Made by a program: the position numbers and the translations under genes
Shown here: positions 1-7,693 of the stretch, piece after piece
Layout: every line of letters begins with the position of its first letter
How positions within the stretch are numbered: position 1 is the first letter of the stretch
DNA from: Mycobacterium decipiens
GTDB lineage: Bacteria > Actinomycetota > Actinomycetes > Mycobacteriales > Mycobacteriaceae
Assembly (NCBI RefSeq): GCF_963853665.1
Contig: NZ_OY970459.1
Location: 4,154,001-4,218,000, forward strand
Direction: 5' to 3'
DNA: 64,000 nt
Notes under the pieces: model-generated
Databases searched by the model: none
The model's input: only the letters and a program-made list of their open reading frames with translations
Told to the model about the DNA's origin: nothing

Positions 1-143
1 TGGCCTGCCAGGAGTTCATCACCCAGTTGGGCCGCAACTTCCAGGTGATCTACGAGCAGGCCAACGCCCACGGCCAAAAGGTGCAGGCGGCCGGCAGCAA
101 CATGGCGCAAACCGACAGCGCTGTCGGCTCCAGTTGGGCCTAA
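1..143 (+). CDS. ESAT-6-like WXG100 protein of the Mtb9.9 (EsxI/L/N/O/V) group, 3' end only
   Basis: Only the last 46 codons are in the window (frame starts at base 3, stop TAA 141-143). The tail, running from ACQEFITQLGRNF to AVGSSWA, is the characteristic C-terminus of the M. tuberculosis Mtb9.9 family of small secreted WXG100 proteins, which fold as helical hairpins, pair with a QILSS-type Esx partner and are exported by the ESX-5 type VII system. The WXG motif and the partner gene would lie before base 1. In M. tuberculosis esxI/esxJ sit upstream of trcR as here, which supports the call. Which family member it is cannot be told from the tail, because the paralogues are nearly identical there. 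Confidence 0.93.
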   Translation, partial: ACQEFITQLGRNFQVIYEQANAHGQKVQAAGSNMAQTDSAVGSSWA

Positions 144-160
144 AGCAGCACCGTCATTCC

Positions 161-196
161 AACGTGGCCGCACACCGGTTGGTGTGCGGCCACGTT
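161..196 (+). terminator. Strong hairpin terminator after the esx gene
   Basis: A perfect inverted repeat with 16-bp arms (161-176 and 181-196) and a 4-base GGTT loop begins 17 bases after the esx stop codon. No T-run follows, as is common for mycobacterial intrinsic terminators. It separates the esx transcript from trcR. Confidence 0.8.
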
Positions 197-295
197 GCTC
201 TCTGAGCGGAACCAAATAGACTCACATTTGAAAATCATATGAATCCCGTGACAGCTGCATGTGCGCTTGCAGAGGAGTTGAGAGGATACGGGAAT

Positions 296-1069
296 ATGAC
301 GGCAATGTCGGGGTATGCGCGCAGTCAACGTCCGCGCCAAGCCATCCTGGGGCAGCTGCCCCGGATTCATCGCGCGGATGGATCACCGATCCGGGTATTG
401 CTGGTCGACGACGAACCAGCGCTGACCAACCTAGTCAAGATGGCACTGCACTACGAAGGCTGGGAAGTCGAAGTCGCCCACGACGGTCGAGAGGCCATCG
501 CCAAGTTCGACAAGGTCGGCCCCGACGTGCTGGTCCTGGACATCATGCTGCCCGACGTCGACGGGTTGGAAATTCTGCAACGGGTCCGAGAATCCGAGAC
601 CTACACGCCGACGCTGTTCCTGACCGCGCGCGACTCCGTCATGGACCGGGTCACCGGTCTGACCGCGGGCGCCGACGACTACATGACAAAGCCGTTCAGC
701 CTCGAAGAGCTGGTCGCCCGGTTGCGCGGATTGCTGCGTCGCTCCAGCCATCTGGAAAAGCCCGCCGATGAGTCGCTCCGAGTCGGAGAACTCAGGCTGG
801 ACGCGGCCAGCCGGGAAGTCACGCGCGACGGTACGCAGATCTCGCTCTCGTCGACCGAGTTCGAACTGCTTCGCTTCCTGATGCGCAATCCGCGGCGCGC
901 ATTGAGCCGCACCGAGATCCTCGACCGGGTGTGGAACTACGACTTCGCGGGACGCACCAGCATTGTTGACCTGTACATCTCCTACCTGAGGAAGAAGATC
1001 GACTCCGACCGGGAGCCGATGATTCACACGGTCCGCGGCATTGGTTACATGCTGCGACCGCCGGAATGA
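296..1069 (+). CDS. trcR: TrcR, OmpR-family response regulator
   Basis: DNA-binding response regulator of the TrcRS two-component system. The 257-aa product has an N-terminal receiver domain (about residues 32-148) with acidic pocket residues in LLVDDEPAL, the phospho-acceptor Asp82 in LDIMLPDVDG and the conserved Lys in MTKPF, then an OmpR-type winged helix (about 160-257) ending GIGYMLRPPE. An in-frame ATG 57 bases upstream is possible, but the start at 296 has AGAGGA just before it and gives the same length and N-terminus as M. tuberculosis TrcR, where Asp82 is the known phosphorylation site. trcS follows 7 bases after its stop, so the two are co-transcribed. In M. tuberculosis TrcR binds AT-rich DNA at its own promoter. 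Confidence 0.96.
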   Translation: MTAMSGYARSQRPRQAILGQLPRIHRADGSPIRVLLVDDEPALTNLVKMALHYEGWEVEVAHDGREAIAKFDKVGPDVLVLDIMLPDVDGLEILQRVRESETYTPTLFLTARDSVMDRVTGLTAGADDYMTKPFSLEELVARLRGLLRRSSHLEKPADESLRVGELRLDAASREVTRDGTQISLSSTEFELLRFLMRNPRRALSRTEILDRVWNYDFAGRTSIVDLYISYLRKKIDSDREPMIHTVRGIGYMLRPPE

Positions 1070-1076
1070 GCCGGGA

Positions 1077-2651
1077 ATGACCCCGGACCGAAGCGCTCGG
1101 TCCAGACGAATCCCCTGGTGGCGACCCCGTTCGTTGCGCCAGCAGTTGTTATTGGGCGTCCTGGCGGTCGTGACCGTTGTGTTGGTGGCCGTCGGTTTCG
1201 TCTCGGTGCTGAGCCTGAGCGGCTATGTCACCGCGATGAACGACGCCGAGCTCGCCGAATCCCTGCACGCGTTGAACCACGCCTACGCCAGGTACCGCAC
1301 CGGCGAGCAGGCAGAAACACGTACCGGCAACCTGCCCGTGTCCCAGGCGGTGCTGGAGTTCACCGGACAGACGCCCGGAAACCTCATTGCCGTGCTGCAC
1401 GACGGCGTGGTGATCGGATCGGCCGTCTTCACCGAAGACGGAGCACGGCCCGCTCCGCCCGACGTCATCCGCGCGATCGAGGCACGGCGGTGGACCGACA
1501 GCTCACCACACATCGAGAACCTGGGCAGCCTGGGCTCCTACCAGGTTGACAGTAGCGCCAATGGATCCGACCGACTGATCGTCGGCGTATCGCTGGGTCT
1601 GGCTGACGAGATCATCGCCCGCAAGAAGGTCACCACCATGGCGCTTGTCGGGGCCGCGTTGGTGATCACCGCGGCACTGACGGTTTGGGTGGTGGGCTAC
1701 GCGCTGCGCCCACTGCGCCGGGTCGCCGCCACCGCCGCGGAGGTCGCCACGATGCCGCTTACCGGAGACGACCACCAGATCAGCGTGCGAGTGCGGCCGC
1801 AGGACACCGACCCGGATAACGAAGTCGGCATCGTCGGGCACACACTGAATCGCTTGTTGGACAACGTGGATAGTGCGCTGGCGCATCGCGTCGACTCCGA
1901 CATGCGGATGCGGCAATTCATCACCGACGCCAGCCACGAGCTGCGTACTCCGCTCGCGGCAATTCAGGGCTATGCCGAACTGACTCGTCAGGACAGTTCG
2001 GACCTGCCCCCGACGACCGAATACGCGCTAGCCCGCATCGAGTCCGAAGCGCGGCGGATGACGCTGCTGGTCGACGAGCTGCTGCTGCTCTCCCGCCTCG
2101 GCGAAGGGGAAGATCTGCAAACCGAGGACCTCGACCTGACCGACCTGGTCATCAACGCGGTGAATGACGCGGCAGTGGCGGCACCGACCCACCATTGGGT
2201 CAAGGACCTGCCCGACGACCCGGTGCGGGTCAACGGGGATCATGCCAGGCTGCACCAACTCGTCAGCAATCTGCTCGGCAACGCCTGGGTGCATACTCCG
2301 CCCGGCGTCACGGTGACCACCGGGATCTCCTCCCACCGCAACGGACCCGACGCGCCGTACGTCGAACTGACGGTTACCAACGACGGCCCCGACATCGACC
2401 CCGAGGTCCTCCCCCGCCTGTTCGAGCGGTTTGTACGCGCAAAGAAGTCGCGGTCCGACGGCTCCGGGCACGGACTGGGTTTGGCCATCGTCAGCTCGAT
2501 CGTGAAGGCTCATCACGGCTCGGTCACCGCGGAATCCGCTGGCGGCCGAACCGTCTTTCGGGTGCGGCTTCCGATGATCGAGCCGCCGCGGGTGGGTGTT
2601 CCTGAGCCAACGGGTCACAAACGCCTGGATGGCCGGAAAAGTCGCAGATGA
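1077..2651 (+). CDS. trcS: TrcS, sensor histidine kinase
   Basis: Membrane-bound sensor kinase partner of TrcR. A first membrane helix at about residues 20-45, an extracytoplasmic sensor segment of about 140 residues and a second helix near 185-210 are followed by HAMP, HisKA and HATPase modules. The phospho-acceptor is the His in DASHELRTPLA (residue 287 from this start), and the ATP-binding domain shows the N box (LVSNLLGNAWVH) and the G boxes NDGPDIDPE and GSGHGLGLAI. The ATG at 1077 follows the trcR stop by 7 bases. A GTG at 1041, inside trcR, is possible but less likely. The C-terminal 20 residues differ from the M. tuberculosis protein as I remember it. Confidence 0.95.
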   Translation: MTPDRSARSRRIPWWRPRSLRQQLLLGVLAVVTVVLVAVGFVSVLSLSGYVTAMNDAELAESLHALNHAYARYRTGEQAETRTGNLPVSQAVLEFTGQTPGNLIAVLHDGVVIGSAVFTEDGARPAPPDVIRAIEARRWTDSSPHIENLGSLGSYQVDSSANGSDRLIVGVSLGLADEIIARKKVTTMALVGAALVITAALTVWVVGYALRPLRRVAATAAEVATMPLTGDDHQISVRVRPQDTDPDNEVGIVGHTLNRLLDNVDSALAHRVDSDMRMRQFITDASHELRTPLAAIQGYAELTRQDSSDLPPTTEYALARIESEARRMTLLVDELLLLSRLGEGEDLQTEDLDLTDLVINAVNDAAVAAPTHHWVKDLPDDPVRVNGDHARLHQLVSNLLGNAWVHTPPGVTVTTGISSHRNGPDAPYVELTVTNDGPDIDPEVLPRLFERFVRAKKSRSDGSGHGLGLAIVSSIVKAHHGSVTAESAGGRTVFRVRLPMIEPPRVGVPEPTGHKRLDGRKSRR

Positions 2652-2784
2652 GGCCGTAAAAATACCGTAAAGGGCGCTGCCGGCGGGCCTCGGACGCATT
2701 AACCTCTTTCTGGCCTCCAAACCGGGGCGTGCCCGCGAACGATCACGGATCGAATGGCCGGGTTGTCGTGAACGAAAGACAGAT
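2652..2784 (+). promoter_or_regulatory. Putative kdp control region with an 11-bp-spaced direct repeat
   Basis: The gap between trcS and the kdp genes holds two copies of CCGTAAA (2654-2660 and 2665-2671) whose starts are exactly 11 bp apart, on the same face of the helix. Head-to-tail repeats with one-turn spacing are the usual binding pattern of OmpR-family regulators such as KdpE and TrcR. The reverse complement, TTTACGG twice, recalls the T-rich repeats bound by E. coli KdpE. I could not assign a -10 box with confidence. Inference only. Confidence 0.4.
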
Positions 2785-2862
2785 ATGTCCGTAGTCGTCT
2801 ACCTCGCGCTGACCGTGGCGGTCTTCGCCGCGCTTACCGCACTGCTGAAGTTGGAATTGTGA
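2785..2862 (+). CDS. Small single-span membrane protein upstream of kdpF
   Basis: A 25-codon ORF (begins MSVVVYLALTVAVFAAL, ends KLEL) is one hydrophobic helix followed by a short polar tail. Its stop overlaps the GTG start of kdpF by 4 bases, the spacing of a translationally coupled operon gene. Short ORFs of this kind occur upstream of kdpF in other actinobacteria, as I recall, but no function is known to me. It may be an accessory Kdp peptide or a translated leader. The upstream ribosome-binding site (GAAAGA) is weak. Confidence 0.55.
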   Translation: MSVVVYLALTVAVFAALTALLKLEL

Positions 2863-2948
2863 ACGCCGCCAATACCATCGGCCTGACGCTGGCCGTGCTG
2901 GTTGTGCTGTTGCTTGGTGCGGCCCTGCTGTATCCGGAAAAGTTCTAG
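2859..2948 (+). CDS. kdpF: KdpF, small stabilising subunit of the Kdp K+ pump
   Basis: The 29-aa peptide is a single transmembrane helix ending in LLYPEKF, matching the (L/F)PEKF C-terminus of mycobacterial KdpF. KdpF packs against KdpA and stabilises the KdpFABC complex in the membrane. The start is a GTG overlapping the preceding small ORF by 4 bases, and the TAG stop abuts the kdpA ATG directly, so translation is probably coupled. M. tuberculosis KdpF has 30 residues. Confidence 0.88.
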   Translation: MNAANTIGLTLAVLVVLLLGAALLYPEKF

Positions 2949-4619
2949 ATGAGCGATACCACATCCGCCGTGCTGTTCCTTGCGCTCCTTGTCGCGGCAC
3001 TTGCGGCCGTGCACGTGCCGCTGGGCGACTACATGTACCGCGTGTATAGCTCCCAACGGCATTCACGCGCCGAGCGGTTCATCTACCGCCTGATCGGCGC
3101 GAACCCGGCGTCCCAACAGACCTGGGCCGCGTACGCCCGCAGTGTGCTGGCGTTTTCGGCGGTCAGCATCATATTTCTGTTCCTCTTGCAGCTGGTTCAG
3201 CAAAGGCTGCCACTGCACCTTGGGCATCCGACTACGCCGATGACGCCGGCACTGGCGTGGAACACCGCCGTCAGCTTCGTCACCAACACCAACTGGCAGG
3301 CCTACTCCGGCGAATCCACCCAAGGTCATCTGGTGCAGATGGCCGGTCTAGCGGTGCAGAACTTCGTGTCCGCGGCGGTCGGCATGGCCGTCGCCATCGC
3401 CTTGGTGCGCGGGTTTGCCCGTCATCACACCGGTGAACTCGGCAACTTCTGGGTGGACCTGGTCCGCGGCACGCTGCGCATCCTGCTGCCGATCGCGGTC
3501 TTCGGCGCGATCGTCCTCGTCGCCGGCGGTGCCGTCCAGAACTTCCATCTCAACGACCAGGTCGTCACCACGCTGGCCGGGACCCCGCAAACCATCACCG
3601 GTGGTCCGGTCGCCAGCCAAGAGGCCATCAAGGAGCTGGGCACCAACGGCGGCGGCTTCTACAACGCCAACTCCGCTCACCCCTTCGAGAACCCGACCCC
3701 GTGGACCAACTGGGTCGAGATCTTCCTGCTCCTGGTCATCAGCTTCGCGCTGCCCCGCACCTTCGGCCGCATGGTAGGCAGCAAGAGGCAGGGCTATGCG
3801 ATCGTCGCGATCGTCAGCGTCATCGCGATTTTCAGCGTCACCACGATGATGCTGGTCCAGTTGCAGCACCACGGCACCGTCCCAACGGCGGTGGGTGCCG
3901 CGAGCGAGGGGACCGAGCAGCGATTCGGGGTTGCTGATTCCGCGGTCTGGGCCGATGCGACCACGCTGACGTCCACCGGTGCCATCGACTCGATGCACGA
4001 CTCCTACACCAGCCTGGGCGGCATGGTGGCGATGTTCAATATGCAGCTCGGCGAGGTCGCCCCCGGCGGCGCCGGTTCTGGTCTGTACGGCATCCTGATA
4101 CTGGCCGTCATCACGGTATTCGTCGCCGGGTTGATGGTGGGCCGGACTCCGGAGTACCTCGGTAAGAAGATCACGCCACGCGAAATGAAGCTGGCCGCAA
4201 GCTATTTCCTGGTGACCCCGCTCATCGTACTGCTCGGCACCGCCATCGCGATGGCCTTGCCCGGCGAGCGTGCCAGCATGGCCAACACCGGGCCGCACGG
4301 CTTTTCCGAAGTGCTCTATGCGTTCACCTCGGCGGGCAACAACAACGGTTCGGCTTTCGCCGGCCTAGCGGCCAACACCGTCTGGTACAACACCGCTTTG
4401 GGACTGGCGATGGTCTTCGGCCGATTCCTGCCGATGATATTGGTTCTCGCGCTGGCCGGTTCGCTGGCCCGCCAGGGCGTCACACCCGAATCCAGCGGCA
4501 CCCTGCCCACTCATCGGCCGCAGTTCGTGGGCCTGGTGGTGGGTGTGACGGTCATTCTGGTTGCCCTCACCTTCCTGCCCGCGCTGGCGCTTGGGCCGCT
4601 CGCTGAAGGGATTCACTGA
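2949..4619 (+). CDS. kdpA: KdpA, K+-translocating subunit of the Kdp ATPase
   Basis: Integral membrane subunit (556 aa, about ten membrane spans) that binds and passes K+ in the high-affinity KdpFABC uptake pump. It carries the four filter-like loops of the K+-transporter superfamily, seen in [53 protein letters not shown] and [14 protein letters not shown] segments (each shown in part). Length agrees with bacterial KdpA (about 555-570 aa). It lies immediately after kdpF and 3 bases before kdpB, inside a tight kdpFABC operon. Confidence 0.97.
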   Translation: MSDTTSAVLFLALLVAALAAVHVPLGDYMYRVYSSQRHSRAERFIYRLIGANPASQQTWAAYARSVLAFSAVSIIFLFLLQLVQQRLPLHLGHPTTPMTPALAWNTAVSFVTNTNWQAYSGESTQGHLVQMAGLAVQNFVSAAVGMAVAIALVRGFARHHTGELGNFWVDLVRGTLRILLPIAVFGAIVLVAGGAVQNFHLNDQVVTTLAGTPQTITGGPVASQEAIKELGTNGGGFYNANSAHPFENPTPWTNWVEIFLLLVISFALPRTFGRMVGSKRQGYAIVAIVSVIAIFSVTTMMLVQLQHHGTVPTAVGAASEGTEQRFGVADSAVWADATTLTSTGAIDSMHDSYTSLGGMVAMFNMQLGEVAPGGAGSGLYGILILAVITVFVAGLMVGRTPEYLGKKITPREMKLAASYFLVTPLIVLLGTAIAMALPGERASMANTGPHGFSEVLYAFTSAGNNNGSAFAGLAANTVWYNTALGLAMVFGRFLPMILVLALAGSLARQGVTPESSGTLPTHRPQFVGLVVGVTVILVALTFLPALALGPLAEGIH

Positions 4620-4622
4620 AAA

Positions 4623-6746
4623 GTGTCACGCCGCACACCTAACGAACGGCTTCAGGGCGGCCTGGTCGACCCGGCCCTGCTGCTGCGGTCACTGCCGGAC
4701 GCGCTGCGCAAGCTCGATCCGCGCACCCTGTGGCGCAATCCGGTGATGTTCATCGTCGAAATCTGCGCCGTGTTCTCGACCGTTCTCGCGCTCGGTGACG
4801 ATACCTGGTTCAGCTGGCTGATCGTGTTCTGGCTTTGGCTGACAGTGCTTTTCGCCAATCTGGCCGAGTCCGTCGCCGAAGGCCGCGGCAAGGCACAGGC
4901 CGACACGCTACGCAAATCGAAGGCCGATACCATCGCGCACCGCATTAGCGACTGGTCGCCGGGCACCTTGCAAAAGTCCGGGGTCACATTCGAAGACGTT
5001 GCGGCGCCGCTATTGGAGCAGGGCGACATCGTGGTGGTCGCGGCGGGTGAGGTCATCCCCGGCGACGGCGACGTCGTGGAAGGTATTGCGTCGGTTGACG
5101 AATCGGCGATAACCGGTGAATCGGCACCGGTTATCCGTGAGTCTGGCGGCGACCGCTCGTCGGTGACCGGCGGGACAACGGTGCTATCGGATCGCATCGT
5201 GGTCAAGATCACCCAAAAACCCGGCGACAGCTTCGTGGACCGGATGATAGCGCTTGTCGAGGGAGCGAATCGGCAGAAGACACCCAACGAGATAGCGCTC
5301 AACATCTTGCTCGCGGCATTGACCATCATCTTCGTGTTCGCGGTCGCCACGCTACAGCCGCTGGCCATCTACGCCAAGGCCAACAACCCCGGTGTGCCGG
5401 ACACCCAAGCGCTGGGCGGCGACGGCATCACCGGCATCGTCCTGGTGGCACTGCTGGTGTGCTTGATTCCCACCACCATCGGCGCGCTGCTGTCGGCGAT
5501 CGGTATCGCCGGCATGGACCGGCTGGTCCAACGCAACGTGCTGGCCATGTCCGGCCGCGCGGTCGAGGCCGCCGGCGATGTCAACACGCTGCTGCTGGAC
5601 AAGACCGGGACGATCACCCTGGGCAATCGGCAGGCGTCGGAATTCATTCCGGTCACCGGGGTGACCGCCGACGAGCTGGCCGACGCCGCTCAGCTGTCGA
5701 GTCTCGCCGACGAAACCCCCGAGGGCCGTTCCATCGTCGTGTACGCCAAAGAGGCCTACGGTCTGCGCGCGCGCACGCCCGGAGAGCTCGCCAACGCCTC
5801 CTGGGCGGAATTCAGCGCGACCACCCGGATGTCGGGTGTCGACCTCGACGGACGACAGTTGCGCAAGGGCGCGGCCAGCTCGGTGACCGAATGGGTCCGC
5901 GGTCACGGCGGCAACGTCCCCGCCGAACTCGGCCAGATCGTGGACGGCATCTCGGCTGCGGGCGGCACCCCGCTCGTTGTCGGCCTGGTGGCTACCGAAG
6001 CAGCTCGGGTGCTCGGCGTTATCCACCTCAAGGACGTGGTGAAGCAGGGCATGCGCGCCCGGTTCGACGCGATGCGTCTGATGGGCATTCGCACGGTAAT
6101 GATCACCGGCGACAATCCGTTGACCGCCAAGGCGATCGCGGACGAAGCGGGCGTCGACGACTTTCTCGCCGAGGCTACCCCCGAAGACAAGATGATGCTG
6201 ATCAAGCGCGAGCAGCTGGGCGGCCGCCTGGTGGCGATGACCGGTGACGGCACCAACGACGCACCCGCGCTGGCCCAGGCCGACGTCGGGGTGGCGATGA
6301 ACACCGGCACCGCCGCGGCCAAAGAGGCCGGCAACATGGTCGACCTGGACTCCGACCCCACCAAGCTCATCGAGATCGTAGAAATCGGTAAGCAGCTGTT
6401 GATCACCCGCGGGGCGTTGACCACTTTCTCCATCGCCAACGACATCGCCAAGTATTTCGCGATCATCCCGGCGATGTTCGTGGCGTTGTTCCCGGGCCTG
6501 GAACTGCTCAACGTCATGCGGCTGCACAGCCCGCAATCGGCGATCCTGTCGGCGGTGATCTTCAACGCGCTCGTCATCATCGCCCTGATTCCGCTGGCGC
6601 TGCGAGGTGTTCGGTATACGCCGAGCCGCGCGTCGAAGTTGCTCAGCCGCAATCTTTATCGCTATGGACTAGGTGGCATCGTCGCCCCATTCATCGGGAT
6701 CAAGCTCATCGACTTGCTGGTTCAACTACTCCCGGGGATACCCTGA
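4623..6746 (+). CDS. kdpB: KdpB, P-type ATPase catalytic subunit of the Kdp pump
   Basis: P-type ATPase of 707 aa that hydrolyses ATP to energise K+ import by KdpA. Visible signatures are the actuator loop TGES (in [11 protein letters not shown]), the phosphorylation motif DKTGT with Asp326, the nucleotide-binding region, and [18 protein letters not shown] near residue 540. Hydrophobic spans flank these as in other KdpB proteins. The start is a GTG 3 bases after the kdpA stop. The size matches M. tuberculosis KdpB (about 709 aa), and no catalytic residue appears to be lost. Confidence 0.97.
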   Translation: MSRRTPNERLQGGLVDPALLLRSLPDALRKLDPRTLWRNPVMFIVEICAVFSTVLALGDDTWFSWLIVFWLWLTVLFANLAESVAEGRGKAQADTLRKSKADTIAHRISDWSPGTLQKSGVTFEDVAAPLLEQGDIVVVAAGEVIPGDGDVVEGIASVDESAITGESAPVIRESGGDRSSVTGGTTVLSDRIVVKITQKPGDSFVDRMIALVEGANRQKTPNEIALNILLAALTIIFVFAVATLQPLAIYAKANNPGVPDTQALGGDGITGIVLVALLVCLIPTTIGALLSAIGIAGMDRLVQRNVLAMSGRAVEAAGDVNTLLLDKTGTITLGNRQASEFIPVTGVTADELADAAQLSSLADETPEGRSIVVYAKEAYGLRARTPGELANASWAEFSATTRMSGVDLDGRQLRKGAASSVTEWVRGHGGNVPAELGQIVDGISAAGGTPLVVGLVATEAARVLGVIHLKDVVKQGMRARFDAMRLMGIRTVMITGDNPLTAKAIADEAGVDDFLAEATPEDKMMLIKREQLGGRLVAMTGDGTNDAPALAQADVGVAMNTGTAAAKEAGNMVDLDSDPTKLIEIVEIGKQLLITRGALTTFSIANDIAKYFAIIPAMFVALFPGLELLNVMRLHSPQSAILSAVIFNALVIIALIPLALRGVRYTPSRASKLLSRNLYRYGLGGIVAPFIGIKLIDLLVQLLPGIP

Positions 6747-6747
6747 C

Positions 6748-7677
6748 ATGAACGTCACCAACATGCTTCGCCAGCACTGGGCCGCGCTGCGCGCGCTGCT
6801 CGTCTTCACCGTGATCCTCGGCATCGGCTACCCACTGCTCATCTGGCTACTGGCCTGGATTCCCGGCCTGCATCACAAGGCGGAAGGCTCGATCATCTCG
6901 ATCGGCGGCAAGCCGGTCGCTAGCACCCTGATCGGCCAATTGTTCACCGATGCGGCCGGCCACCCGTTGCCGCAGTACTTTCAGACCCGGCCATCGGCTG
7001 CGGGCGCTGGATATGACCCGTTGAGCAGCGGCGGCAGCAACCTGGGACCGGAAAGCATCGTCGACGTCCCGGCCGATCCGGCCAAGCTGGCCGCCGGAGC
7101 CAGTCCGGCCGAGGCCGGGTTCAAGCCGAGCCTGCTCACGCTGGTGTGCTCGCGCAGCCTGGCCGTGGCGCAGTTCGAAGGCTTGGGCAAGGAGGCCGGA
7201 TCACGCCCGTTCTGCACTAGCGGCGTTGGCGCTGTGTTGTCGGTGATCGGCCCGCGGGACCCCCGCGGCGAAGTCGTCCACCCCTCCGCCGTCATCAGCG
7301 TCAACCAGCCATGCTCAACCACCGACCGGCCCTTCCTGGACAGCTACCACGGGGTTCGGGTCGAGTGCGCGGTGTTCGGCCGTGATTACTCGAGCGGGAG
7401 GATCGTGCCGATCCGCGGGGAAGCGCCCGACAACCCGCAAGTTCCCGCCGACGCCGTCACCGCCAGTGCTAGCGGCCTGGATCCCGATATCTCCGTCGCG
7501 TATGCCGATATCCAGGTCGCGCGGGTGGCCAGGGCACGGCACGTCACCCCGGATCAAATACGTGAGGTCATAGGACGGATCCGAACCGGCCGCCCCCTGG
7601 GCGTTCTCGGTGAGGCATGCGTCAACGTGGTGCGACTCAACCTGGAGCTCGACCATAGGTATCCGGCCACCACCTAG
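6748..7677 (+). CDS. kdpC: KdpC, accessory subunit of the Kdp pump with a long internal insert
   Basis: KdpC has one N-terminal membrane helix (about residues 14-38) and an extracytoplasmic domain that stabilises the KdpFABC complex. The flanking family motifs are present: YFQTRPSAAGAGYDPLSSGGSNLG at about 77-100 (shown here only as its ends YFQTRPSAAG and GSNLG), AVTASASGLDPDIS at about 236-249, and GVLGEACVNVVRLNLELD at about 285-302. Between them, about residues 102-232, lies extra sequence absent from ordinary KdpC, making this protein 309 aa against about 190 in E. coli and M. tuberculosis. The insert has four cysteines (134, 156, 189, 207), which could form disulfides outside the membrane. 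The frame is intact and composition is like its neighbours. The start follows kdpB by one base. Confidence 0.93.
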   Translation: MNVTNMLRQHWAALRALLVFTVILGIGYPLLIWLLAWIPGLHHKAEGSIISIGGKPVASTLIGQLFTDAAGHPLPQYFQTRPSAAGAGYDPLSSGGSNLGPESIVDVPADPAKLAAGASPAEAGFKPSLLTLVCSRSLAVAQFEGLGKEAGSRPFCTSGVGAVLSVIGPRDPRGEVVHPSAVISVNQPCSTTDRPFLDSYHGVRVECAVFGRDYSSGRIVPIRGEAPDNPQVPADAVTASASGLDPDISVAYADIQVARVARARHVTPDQIREVIGRIRTGRPLGVLGEACVNVVRLNLELDHRYPATT

Positions 7678-7693
7678 CGCATTGGTGGATGAT

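Noticed and set aside
5352..6536. Large minus-strand open frame opposite kdpB
   Set aside because: Composition (His, Gly, Gln, Arg-rich) is that of an antisense shadow in high-GC DNA, and kdpB motifs are intact on the other strand.
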